Under the pieces are notes generated by a model. That model worked only from the letters and a program-made list of their open reading frames with translations. It had not been told where the DNA came from and did not search any database. Shown here piece by piece: positions 26,683 through 34,805 of a DNA stretch of 34,805 bases. The stretch comes from Candidatus Bathyarchaeota archaeon (GTDB lineage: Archaea; Thermoproteota; Bathyarchaeia; RBG-16-48-13; GCA-020355125): positions 1 through 34,805 of the forward strand of contig JAOZHB010000027.1 of the NCBI GenBank assembly GCA_026015035.1. Reading direction: 5' to 3'. Positions within the stretch are counted from its first letter, which is position 1. Each line of letters begins with the position of its first letter. Position numbers and translations under genes: made by a program.

Positions 26683-26838
26683 CTACTTGTATACGATTTC
26701 AGCCTCCACCACCTGCGGGAAGTATTTCAGTGTACGAAGTAGCACGCACGCTATTGCTTTTTTGATGACCTCGATGTCTCGAGTGAGGTCATTCAGTTTT
26801 GAGACTATGCTTTGTAGTTCGTCTTGTACCTCGAGTAG
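26683..26838 (-). pseudogene. Truncated small coiled-coil-like ORF lacking a start codon
   Basis: LLEVQDELQSIVSKLNDLTRDIEVIKKAIACVLLRTLKYFPQVVEAEIVYK*; an in-frame TAG within TAGCTAGCTA lies immediately upstream. Confidence 0.35.
26740..26753. repeat. TAGCACGCACGCTA, diverged (CG)n element
   Basis: Two G-to-A differences from TAGCGCGCGCGCTA; lies inside the truncated minus-strand ORF, so may be chance. Confidence 0.4.
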
Positions 26839-26846
26839 CTAGCTAT
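26837..26846. repeat. TAGCTAGCTA palindrome
   Basis: At the 5' edge of the truncated minus-strand ORF. Confidence 0.7.
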
Positions 26847-27271
26847 AACGTTGGGAGACAAACTAAAGAGAAATCGTCATAGCGACGGTACGGAGCATAC
26901 AAAGAGAACGATACCAAAAATGGGGCATCTCCACACTTTCGCTTCGAGACATTGGATTCGTTTTCTTCGAAAAACAGATGCTTCACGCGTGATGGTTTGT
27001 GTATGTTAATTAGTCGACTGATCAACATAAGATACGATAGAACCACCTCACATATCCCTCGTGTTTTACCTGACGATAATCGATTTGAGGTGTTGACTTT
27101 TCGTTTTCGGTGAAAGTCATGGTTGATGAGACTTCAGTCTTCACTCGATTTCACCGTCACACCCTTTTTACCTCGCCTTCTGCTCGATTTCCCGTTTAGA
27201 TATCATTATGCTTCCAGCGCGTAGGCGTTAAGCCACTCACCTATACCTTTATTATTTCCCTATCCCCTTCC

Positions 27272-27286
27272 CCCCCTTCAAGGGGG
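27272..27286 (+). promoter_or_regulatory. Hairpin CCCCCTT-C-AAGGGGG covering the probable Shine-Dalgarno of the UbiA gene
   Basis: Perfect 15-bp inverted repeat 4 nt before the GTG start. Confidence 0.4.
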
Positions 27287-27290
27287 AAAA

Positions 27291-28154
27291 GTGGATAAAA
27301 GTAAAGTAGCGGCCTTCACGAGGCTTCTGCGGCCGATAAACGGCGTTATGATGGCGTTTGCTGTCATAATAGGCGCGGTCACCCTTCAAAAGAGCGTGTT
27401 CCCCTTTACGCCTCTTCTCCTGGGATTTGTAACGGCCTTCACCTTAAACGGCGCCTCTATGGTGACTAACGATTACTGGGATCGAAGCGTCGACGCCGTT
27501 AACGAGCCCACCCGCCCTATACCGAGTGGCCAAGTCTCTACAGGCGAAGCCTTACTCTACGCCTTAATCCTAATTGCTATAGGATTGGTCTCGGCTTATC
27601 TGACGAATTTTGCCTGTCTCTTCGTGGCAGTGATTTCCCTCCTTGTCTCCTTGACCTATAATAGGTGGGGGAAGCAGATGGGGCTCTTGGGTAACTTTAT
27701 GGTTAGTGCCTGTGTAGCCATTCCCTTCATCTATGGTGGTCTCATTTATGGGGGGGTAGACTTCACTCAACGAGGGTTTGTCCTCTCGCTTTCCTTCGCG
27801 TTGATGGCTTTTCTCTCAAACACGGGTAGGGAGGTAACCAAGGGGATAGCCGACGTAGAAGGGGATAAAACGAGAAACGTTCGAACCCTCGCCATAAGCC
27901 GTGGTGCGGGGACAGCGGCCTCGATCAGCGTCGTGTTTTATCTTCTCGCCGTCGTCTTAAGCATGTTTGTTTGGGTGTTTGGCTGGGTTTCATGGTGGTA
28001 TCTGCCACTGGTTATACTTGCTGACGGGGGCTTTATATGGTCCTCTGTAATGTTGCTACGGGATCATTCCAAGGAAAATGCTATAAAGGTTAAAAGAAGG
28101 GTTCTTGTTTGGATGTTAATAGGCCTCCTGGCCTTCATTATTGGAGGTGTTTAA
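27291..28154 (+). CDS. UbiA-family prenyltransferase, probable digeranylgeranylglyceryl phosphate synthase
   Basis: NDYWDRSVDAVNEPTRPIPSG, NTGREVTKGIADVEGDKTRNVRTLA. Confidence 0.85.
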   Translation: MDKSKVAAFTRLLRPINGVMMAFAVIIGAVTLQKSVFPFTPLLLGFVTAFTLNGASMVTNDYWDRSVDAVNEPTRPIPSGQVSTGEALLYALILIAIGLVSAYLTNFACLFVAVISLLVSLTYNRWGKQMGLLGNFMVSACVAIPFIYGGLIYGGVDFTQRGFVLSLSFALMAFLSNTGREVTKGIADVEGDKTRNVRTLAISRGAGTAASISVVFYLLAVVLSMFVWVFGWVSWWYLPLVILADGGFIWSSVMLLRDHSKENAIKVKRRVLVWMLIGLLAFIIGGV

Positions 28155-28155
28155 T

Positions 28156-29451
28156 GTGACGATGTATCGAACCGTTAGAGGAATGCGGGATTTTCTTCCA
28201 GCGGATTTGGCTAAACGCCGATTCGTCGAAGAGAAGGTTCGGGAATGCTTCAACTTGTATGGGTACGACGAGGTTGAGACGCCCATTCTGGAGTCTTTTG
28301 ACTTGATCAGCGCCAAGGCGGGGGACGAGATTCGGCATCGAATGTACTCTTTCAAGGATCTCGGGGGGCGGATGGTCGCTCTGCGACCCGAAATCACCCC
28401 CTCCATTGCGAGGGTCGTCGCGAACAAGCTCCGAACCGAGGTCAAGCCCCTGAAGCTTGGCTACATCGCCAACTGCTTCCGCTACGACAATCCCCAGATG
28501 GGGCGTTACCGGGAGTTCTGGCAGGCTGGCTTCGAACTCTTTGGCTCGAGCCACCCGGTGGCCGACGCCGAGGTTCTTGCGGCCAACAACGCGTTAATGA
28601 GGCGGCTGGGGTTCACCGACTTCTCCATCAAGATCGGCCACGTCGCCATCCTCCGCGACGTTTTCACTGAGGAGAGCATGACAGAAGCCGATCAGAACCG
28701 GTTGATGGAGTTCATGGACAAGCGGGAGCAAACGAAGGTTTTCCGACTCCTCAGCAACTTGCAGGTTTCGGACGGTTGCCAGACGACGATGAAAGAGCTC
28801 TTCACTCTGAGGGGCACCGACTGGAAGCGCCTCCTAGGGAAGGGCCGCCGGATTCTGCAACACAAGGAGGGGGCGTTGGTGGCTTTGGATCATCTGGAAG
28901 CGATCATAGGCTTCGCTCGATCGCTCGGGGTGGAGACGGAGTTTTTCCTAGACCTCGGCTTCGCCAGAGGCTTGGAATACTACACGGGCATGATTTTTGA
29001 GGTTTATGTCCCCGGGTTAGACATTGCCCTTGGAGGCGGTGGACGATACGATCGCCTCGTCGAACTCTTCGGGGGAGAACCGATACCCGCCGTGGGCTGC
29101 GCGCCGGGAATTGACCGGATCGCTTTAGCGCTGGAGAAGAAGGGCCTCTTCCCAGAGCAGTTGACGCACGTGGAGAAGGTTCTCGTGATTGCCATCCAAG
29201 AGGACCTGTTGCCAACGGCGTTGGAACTGGCGTCTGACCTGCGAAAACAGGGCGTTGCCGCCCACAACGAAGTGACGGGGAGAAGCTTGGGCTCCGCCCT
29301 ATCCTACGCAGATAAAAAGAATTACCGCTACGCGGTGATTGTTGGATCAGCTGAATTGGAGAAAGAGTGTGTCATCCTACGCGATTTGAAGGCGGAGACG
29401 CAGAGGGAAGTCCCCATCACCCATCTCTTCACCGAAATAGGACAAAGTTGA
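28156..29451 (+). CDS. hisS: Histidyl-tRNA synthetase
   Basis: RGMRDFLPADLAKR, ALRPEITPSIARVVA, RGLEYYTGMIFEVY; start inferred at GTG 28156 or ATG 28162. Confidence 0.95.
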   Translation: MTMYRTVRGMRDFLPADLAKRRFVEEKVRECFNLYGYDEVETPILESFDLISAKAGDEIRHRMYSFKDLGGRMVALRPEITPSIARVVANKLRTEVKPLKLGYIANCFRYDNPQMGRYREFWQAGFELFGSSHPVADAEVLAANNALMRRLGFTDFSIKIGHVAILRDVFTEESMTEADQNRLMEFMDKREQTKVFRLLSNLQVSDGCQTTMKELFTLRGTDWKRLLGKGRRILQHKEGALVALDHLEAIIGFARSLGVETEFFLDLGFARGLEYYTGMIFEVYVPGLDIALGGGGRYDRLVELFGGEPIPAVGCAPGIDRIALALEKKGLFPEQLTHVEKVLVIAIQEDLLPTALELASDLRKQGVAAHNEVTGRSLGSALSYADKKNYRYAVIVGSAELEKECVILRDLKAETQREVPITHLFTEIGQS

Positions 29452-29518
29452 CGCGAGTTCCGACGAAACACATTTTATATGCTGGGGACACTTCCTGTAC
29501 GGTAAGGAGGTTGAGGGA

Positions 29519-30670
29519 TTGAGGATACTGACCATTGGCTGTGGACACATCGGTTCAGTTATCGCTAGGGAATTAGCTGAAGCCTTGCCGTCGGCGGAGA
29601 TCATGATCTCCGATAGCCAACGGGAACGCGCGGAGGAAATTGCGTCCAACATCGGCCTGGATAATGTTCGTTTCATCGAGTTAGACGTTTCCGACCAAAG
29701 GACCGTTGTTAAGGCTTTGACGGACTTCGACCTCGCGGTGGGACTTACCCCCGGCAGGGCGGGGTATGGGGCGGTCAACGCGGCGATTCAGGCGGGGGTG
29801 GACATAGTTGATCTTTCGTACATGTCGGAGGACCCCTTCACGCTGAATGAAGCGGCGTTAGACGCGGGCGTCTGCGTGGTCCCCGATTGCGGTGTCGCAC
29901 CCGGTTTAAGTAACCTTCTCGTGGGTAGAGCGGTCTCCCAGCTCGATGAGGTCCATGAGGTTTCCGTCTTGGTTGGAGGTCTTCCTGAGACGCCGACTCC
30001 TCCGATGAACTACACGGTGACGTGGTGCGTGGAGGATCTGATAGAGGAATACGTTCGAGATGCGTTAATCGTCAAGGACGGCAAGCCGGTCACAGTGAAG
30101 GCACTGGACGGCCTCGAGGAGGTGGAGTTCCCTGGGGTTGGCAGGCTTGAAGCGTTCTACACCGATGGCGTGCGAACGTTACACCACACCGTGAAGGGCG
30201 TCCGAAACATGTGGGAAAAAACGATGAGATACCCTGGCCACGTCGAGAAGATCAAGGTGTTGCGGAGCCTCGGTTTCTTTAGTGGGACGCCCGTTACGGT
30301 GGGGGATGATCACGTTGTTCCCCGCGACTTGACCACCGTCCTGCTAGAACAGCGGTTAGGCGTACCCGGGATAAAAGATGTCGTGGCCATGAGTGTTGCG
30401 GTGGAAGGCTCCGCGAACGGGGTTCCGACCCGCTACCTCTACCGTCTTCTGGATCGGTACGATGAGCTGCAGGGGATAACCGCTATGGCACGAACCACCG
30501 CGTACACCGCCTCCATTATCATCCAGCTCCTCGTCCAAGGCGCAGTCAAAGAACGGGGCGTAGTCCCTCCTGAAGCCCTTGGCATGAACCGTGCTGTGTT
30601 CTACGCTGTCATGACGGAGCTGGAGAAGAAAGGGATACAAATACTCCACGAGCGTGAAAAATTAACCTGA
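29519..30670 (+). CDS. Saccharopine dehydrogenase/lysine 6-dehydrogenase-like oxidoreductase
   Basis: N-terminal Rossmann ILTIGCGHIGSVIARELAE; VVPDCGVAPGLSNLLVGRA; TATA-like tttatatgc at about 29472. Confidence 0.85.
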   Translation: MRILTIGCGHIGSVIARELAEALPSAEIMISDSQRERAEEIASNIGLDNVRFIELDVSDQRTVVKALTDFDLAVGLTPGRAGYGAVNAAIQAGVDIVDLSYMSEDPFTLNEAALDAGVCVVPDCGVAPGLSNLLVGRAVSQLDEVHEVSVLVGGLPETPTPPMNYTVTWCVEDLIEEYVRDALIVKDGKPVTVKALDGLEEVEFPGVGRLEAFYTDGVRTLHHTVKGVRNMWEKTMRYPGHVEKIKVLRSLGFFSGTPVTVGDDHVVPRDLTTVLLEQRLGVPGIKDVVAMSVAVEGSANGVPTRYLYRLLDRYDELQGITAMARTTAYTASIIIQLLVQGAVKERGVVPPEALGMNRAVFYAVMTELEKKGIQILHEREKLT

Positions 30671-30795
30671 GCGTTGGGTTAAACTAGGCCGTTCCTGAGC
30701 CTGTCTGTCGTTCGTCTGCTTGTAGCTTGAAGCGTAAACCGAAGGCACGCGACTGACGTGGGAGAGCGTATGTTGAGGCCGTGGACGGCTGTGTC

Positions 30796-32622
30796 TTAGC
30801 GTTTCACGTGTCGCTTGCTCTTCTCTTCGCGGTATTCGACGCGTTGCCTGAACTCCTCCTTTTTTCCCGCGTTCCAGTTCTGCACGGGTCGGAGGTAGCC
30901 TACGACTCGCGAATAGACCTCTGCGTTTTCGCCACACGTTGGACATGTGAAGTGTTCGCCTACCACGTATCCGTGGTTCGGGCAGATCGAGAAGGTCGGC
31001 GTTATCGTGAAGTAGGGGATCGTGAAGGTCTCCGCGATGGTTCTGACCAAGCGCATGCATGTGGCGGGGTCGCTGACCCGCTCGCCGAGGAACCCGTGGA
31101 AGATGGTGCCGCCATTGTAGAGGCGTTGGAGGCCTTCTTGATGCGTTAACGCTTCGAAGATGTCATCTGTGTAGTCCACGGGTAAGTGGGTGGAGTTGGT
31201 GTAGTAGGGCGTCTTCACGCCCGCAGTGATGATCTGGGGGTACCTCTCCCTGTCGATTTTCGCCAAGCGGTAGCTCGTGCCTTCTGCAGGCGTGGCTTCA
31301 AGATTGTAGAGGTTCCCCGTGTCCTCTTGGAACTCCAGTAGACGACGCCTCATGTACTTGAGCACCTTGACGGCGAACTCTTTTCCCTCTTTCGACGTGA
31401 TGTCTTGGCCCAGAAAGTTCAAGCAGGCCTCGTTCATACCGAGCAGGCCGATGGTTGAGAAGTGCCATCGTAAGGTGCCGAGATACCTCTGGGTGTACGG
31501 TAATAGCCCTCTCTCTATGTTCTTCTCGATGAGCCCCCGTTTCACTTCGAGGCTCTCCTTCGCCAACTCCATTAGCTGCCCTAACCGCTCAAAAAACGCG
31601 TTTTCCTCCCTCGACTGGAAGGCGATTCGCGGCAGGTTGATGGTGACTACGCCAACGCTCCCGGTCTTGTCGGCGAAGCCGAAGTAGCCTCCGAAGCGGC
31701 GATAAAGCTGTTTGAGGTCCAACAAGAGCCGGCAGCACATGGCCCGGACTTCCCGCGGGTCTAACCCGCTCTTCAGGAAGTTCTGGAAGTAGGGGATGCC
31801 GTACTTCGCGGTCATCGTGAAGAGTAACTGACTGTTTTCGGAGTCCCAGTCGAAGTCTTCCGTGAGGTTGTAGGTTGGAATGGGGAAGGTGAAGGGACGG
31901 TTATCCGCGTCGCCCTCGATCATCACCTCAAGGAAGGCCTTGTTGATCATGTCGACCTCTTCTTGATAGTCTGCATAGGTCTCGGTGAGCAGCTTTCCCC
32001 CCAGAACGACTGACTCGTCCTTCAGGTCCGATGGAATTGTCCCGTCGAGGGTGATGTTTGAAAAGGGGGTCTGCCCGCCCCACCGCGACGTCACGTTCAA
32101 CCCAAAGACGAATTCCTGGAGGGCCTGCCTGACCGCTTTGTACTCCAGGTGATCCTTTCTCACGAAGGGAGCGAGGAAGGTGTCGAGGGAGTTAAACGCC
32201 TGCGCCCCCGCCCACTCGTTCTGGATGATGCCGACGAAGTTCACCAGCTGATGCAACGCCGTACCCAGATGTTGCGGTGGGGCCGACGCCAGCCTCCCGG
32301 GGCCTCCCCGCACCCCCTCGGCGAGCAGCTGCCGCAGACTCCATCCCGCACAGTATCCGACGATGCCCATGTATAAGTTGTGAATGTGGAAGTCGCCGTC
32401 AGCGTGAGCTTGCGAGACCCTCGGGGGATACACTTTTGTGAGGGTATACCGGCGGATGACCTCTCCCGCACCCCGGAAAAAGACGCTTGAAAAGGAGAAG
32501 GGGATGTTGCTGTTTTCCCTGATTCTCCAATCGGCCTCTTCCAAGAGGTCGTCCGTGAGCTTCACCACATCCACATACTCTTCTTTCACACGCTTCCCAT
32601 TTTTCATCGTCAACTCGTCCAC
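30796..32622 (-). CDS. nrdD: Anaerobic ribonucleoside-triphosphate reductase
   Basis: HADGDFHIHNLYM, CPNHG..CPTCG zinc site, glycyl-radical motif RVVGYLRPVQNWNAGKKEEF. Confidence 0.95.
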   Translation of the reverse strand: MDELTMKNGKRVKEEYVDVVKLTDDLLEEADWRIRENSNIPFSFSSVFFRGAGEVIRRYTLTKVYPPRVSQAHADGDFHIHNLYMGIVGYCAGWSLRQLLAEGVRGGPGRLASAPPQHLGTALHQLVNFVGIIQNEWAGAQAFNSLDTFLAPFVRKDHLEYKAVRQALQEFVFGLNVTSRWGGQTPFSNITLDGTIPSDLKDESVVLGGKLLTETYADYQEEVDMINKAFLEVMIEGDADNRPFTFPIPTYNLTEDFDWDSENSQLLFTMTAKYGIPYFQNFLKSGLDPREVRAMCCRLLLDLKQLYRRFGGYFGFADKTGSVGVVTINLPRIAFQSREENAFFERLGQLMELAKESLEVKRGLIEKNIERGLLPYTQRYLGTLRWHFSTIGLLGMNEACLNFLGQDITSKEGKEFAVKVLKYMRRRLLEFQEDTGNLYNLEATPAEGTSYRLAKIDRERYPQIITAGVKTPYYTNSTHLPVDYTDDIFEALTHQEGLQRLYNGGTIFHGFLGERVSDPATCMRLVRTIAETFTIPYFTITPTFSICPNHGYVVGEHFTCPTCGENAEVYSRVVGYLRPVQNWNAGKKEEFRQRVEYREEKSKRHVKR

Positions 32623-32750
32623 CCGTTATTAAGGTATATGTGCCTAAGGCTCTTCCAGACGTCTAATACGACGTTGCCCTTCGGTTAGCCTGTTCCGAGG
32701 ACATTTAAGACGGTTCTAGTATATAACTCATCGAAGGATTATGTGGTCTC

Positions 32751-32760
32751 AAGCTAGCTT
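32751..32760. repeat. AAGCTAGCTT palindrome
   Basis: nrdD/wHTH intergenic region. Confidence 0.55.
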
Positions 32761-32891
32761 CTTCATTATTCCGTTTTTGGGAAAAACGTCGTGCCTTTGT
32801 CTATAAGCGGAAAACGCTTTCCATTTTCGTTAGAAAACCCTTTAATAACATAATTTCTAAAAATAAGTCCGTAACAAGGAGATAATTTAAA

Positions 32892-33170
32892 ATGAGCGGA
32901 AAACGAAGCGATATTGAAATATCGGCTGACATTCTACAAGTGGCGAGGAACGGAGCGAAGAAGTCCCACATCGTGTACAAGGCCAATTTAAACTTCAAGA
33001 TCGGCAAGAAGTATCTGGACCGCCTCATACACTCGGGGCTACTGAAAGGCCCCAATGGAGAGAGCAAGGTCTTCAGGACGACGGAGAAGGGAGTGGACTA
33101 CATCAACTACTACCACGGCCTCAAAGACTACCTACGTCCGTCTCACCCCATTACCGCAAGCGCTCGCTAA
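32892..33170 (+). CDS. Winged helix-turn-helix transcriptional regulator
   Basis: 92-aa archaeal wHTH pattern ISADILQVARNGAKKSHIVYKANLNFKIGKKYLDRLIHSGLL. Confidence 0.82.
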   Translation: MSGKRSDIEISADILQVARNGAKKSHIVYKANLNFKIGKKYLDRLIHSGLLKGPNGESKVFRTTEKGVDYINYYHGLKDYLRPSHPITASAR

Positions 33171-33436
33171 GTTTCTTCAAAACGCTTCACACACGGCCCT
33201 TTTTTCTTCAGCGTGGCTTGCTGAGCCCTATGGTTCATCATAACCGTATTGTGAGTTGCTCTTTCTCGATTATATTCGCGTTCTGATACTATAGAATAAC
33301 ACATGGCTGCTGGCTTTCTATTCCTTCTACTCGACAGCATCAACTCCTAGTCGAAGTAATTACAATGAGTAGGGTTTGGATTCAGCTATGCGTGGGTGGA
33401 AGGCTTTTTATGGCGGGTAAGTTGTAGTGTCAGACG

Positions 33437-33455
33437 TCGGAGTGTAATACTCCGA
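33437..33455. promoter_or_regulatory. Inverted repeat TCGGAGT-gtaat-ACTCCGA
   Basis: 7-bp arms, 5-nt loop, between TATA-like tttttatgg (33405) and the DUF362 start. Confidence 0.5.
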
Positions 33456-33483
33456 TAAAAAAGGTGAAGCTTGTTCGAACGAG

Positions 33484-34314
33484 GTGGATGGAATGAGTGT
33501 CGTAGCCATTGTTAAAGGGGCGAACCCCGTCGAAACAACGGTTAAAGCGCTGGAACTGATCGGTTCTGAAGTGGACAGGGTGCTCTCCGCGAAGAAGCCG
33601 GTTTTGATCAAGCCTAACTACATCAATTCCAGCCCACCCTCGACGGGAATCACGACGGACGCCAGAGTCGTTGAGGGAGTTATCACATTTTTGAAGACGC
33701 GAGGGGTCGACGAGATTGTGGTCGGTGAGGGGAGTGGATGGGCCGACACCCTTCGCGCCTTCACCGTTGCCGGTATCGACGCGGTTGCGGAACGCTGGGG
33801 TGTGAAACTCGTGGACTTGAATAAAGACGCCTTTGTCACTGTGAACCCCCCCGAACCGTTGTCGCTGACGCGGGTTCGGGTCGCGAAGACGGCGATGGAG
33901 ACAACAATCATCAGCGTGCCCAAGCTCAAGATCCACGGGAGTGCCACGGTGACCTTGAGCCTGAAGAACATGATGGGGGCTTTGGCCTCGAAAGGCATTA
34001 TGCACAACGGGCGACTGAGCCGAAACATCGCGGACCTCGCCTCTATCCTGACACCCCACGTCGCCGTGATCGACGGCATCATCGCGGGAGAAGGGCATGA
34101 AACGCGGGGCAGCCCCGTGGCGATGAACCTCGTCATCGCGGGAACCGACCCCGTGGCCACCGACGCCGTCGGCTCCGCAGTCATGGGGGTTCCACCCAAG
34201 TCGGTTCGACACCTCCGCTTTGCGGAGGACAAGGGCCTTGGAACCTGTGACTTGGAGAAGATAACGGTGCTTGGCGAACCCATTGAGGCAGTCAAACGAA
34301 GGTTTCATCGTTAG
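33484..34314 (+). CDS. DUF362 family protein
   Basis: VLIKPNYINSSPPSTGITTDARVVEGVI, VPKLKIHGSATVTLSLKNMMG, GTDPVATDAVGSAVMG. Confidence 0.88.
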   Translation: MDGMSVVAIVKGANPVETTVKALELIGSEVDRVLSAKKPVLIKPNYINSSPPSTGITTDARVVEGVITFLKTRGVDEIVVGEGSGWADTLRAFTVAGIDAVAERWGVKLVDLNKDAFVTVNPPEPLSLTRVRVAKTAMETTIISVPKLKIHGSATVTLSLKNMMGALASKGIMHNGRLSRNIADLASILTPHVAVIDGIIAGEGHETRGSPVAMNLVIAGTDPVATDAVGSAVMGVPPKSVRHLRFAEDKGLGTCDLEKITVLGEPIEAVKRRFHR

Positions 34315-34322
34315 CGAGGTTT

Positions 34323-34354
34323 GCTAGCTAGAGATCAAAGCGCGCGCGCTAGCT
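34323..34354. repeat. GCTAGCTAG plus AGCGCGCGCGCT-AGCT composite
   Basis: Both palindrome types within 32 bp, starting 9 nt past the DUF362 stop. Confidence 0.8.
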
Positions 34355-34426
34355 GTTAGTTAACTCGAAGAACCCACATCCACACAGGAGACAGCCAAGG
34401 TGCGAAAACAATGTTACATTACGTTC

Positions 34427-34443
34427 CTAGCTAGCCTGCTAGC
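34427..34443. repeat. CTAGCTAGcctGCTAGC
   Basis: Two adjacent CTAG palindromes upstream of the partial ORF. Confidence 0.65.
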
Positions 34444-34454
34444 GAAGATTTTAT

Positions 34455-34471
34455 ATGTCATAATATGACAT
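34455..34471. promoter_or_regulatory. 17-bp perfect palindrome ATGTCATAATATGACAT, operator candidate
   Basis: Overlaps the end of a TATA-like gattttatatg and ends 17 nt before the GTG at 34489. Confidence 0.6.
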
Positions 34472-34488
34472 TCAAAATATGAAACGGT

Positions 34489-34805
34489 GTGAGTTATAAA
34501 TTATCGTTAACGGACAAACAGATGGAAGAATATTTCCACAAAAGCGTCTTCAAATCCATTCGCTGTAAGACCTTTCAGAAGCTATTACTTATCTGGTTTC
34601 TGCTGCTTGATCCCAAAGAGATGGGCTACGGCACTCTTTGTGACAGGCTACGCATGAGAGCTAAGGAAGATAATTCTAAAACGATGTTAACTAGATCCTT
34701 AGACTTAGCTTATCATTTAAAACCTGAAGACATCATGGAAATCCTTAATTGCTCAAAACGTACAGCGATAGATTATATCCAAACAGTTCAATATTTAGTT
34801 TCATT
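34489..34805 (+). CDS. Partial ORF running off the right edge; possible HTH-containing regulator
   Basis: Absent from track (no stop in window). GTG start reads VSYKLSLTDKQMEEYFHKSVFKSIRCKTFQKLLLIWFLLLDPKEMGYGTLCDRLRMRAKEDNSKTMLTRSLDLAYHLKPEDIMEILNCSKRTAIDYIQTVQYLVS. Confidence 0.55.
   Translation, partial: MSYKLSLTDKQMEEYFHKSVFKSIRCKTFQKLLLIWFLLLDPKEMGYGTLCDRLRMRAKEDNSKTMLTRSLDLAYHLKPEDIMEILNCSKRTAIDYIQTVQYLVS

Noticed and set aside
30662-31149. ORFs overlapping the nrdD C-terminus on either strand
   Set aside because: Shadow frames; nrdD is unambiguous. No nrdG activase is visible in this window, but it may lie elsewhere.

Overview
The window is archaeal chromosome. Support: LysW-type amino-group-carrier arginine/lysine biosynthesis, bifunctional FBP aldolase/phosphatase, TFB, EndA, a DGGGP-synthase-like UbiA protein and a Clp1/Grc3-type kinase. 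A TACK/Bathyarchaeia-like lineage is a guess. A dense, GC-richer housekeeping backbone carries lhr, NAD kinase, fbp, Nudix, an isocitrate/isopropylmalate/homoisocitrate dehydrogenase, argH, argG, lysW, lysX-Y-Z-J-K, endA, hisS, nrdD and DUF362. It is interrupted by AT-rich, gene-poor islands at about 12.9-17.2, 23.9-27.2 and 34.3-34.8 kb. The most unusual signal is a family of short perfect palindromes, (AGCT)n and (CG)n-cored TAGCGCGCGCGCTA, found almost only in intergenic DNA and concentrated in those islands. The (AGCT)n members often sit at or just after stop codons; several (CG)n members sit at apparent promoters or 5' ends. Both types also abut apparently truncated or frameshifted small genes. 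Other observations: a lysine-rich 23-codon ORF directly upstream of lysW, small ORFs missing from the ORF track, two single-nucleotide-frameshifted small genes, a compositionally mosaic TFB gene, and an operator-like 17-bp palindrome before a partial ORF at the right edge. All functional statements come from reading the sequence; no searches were run.
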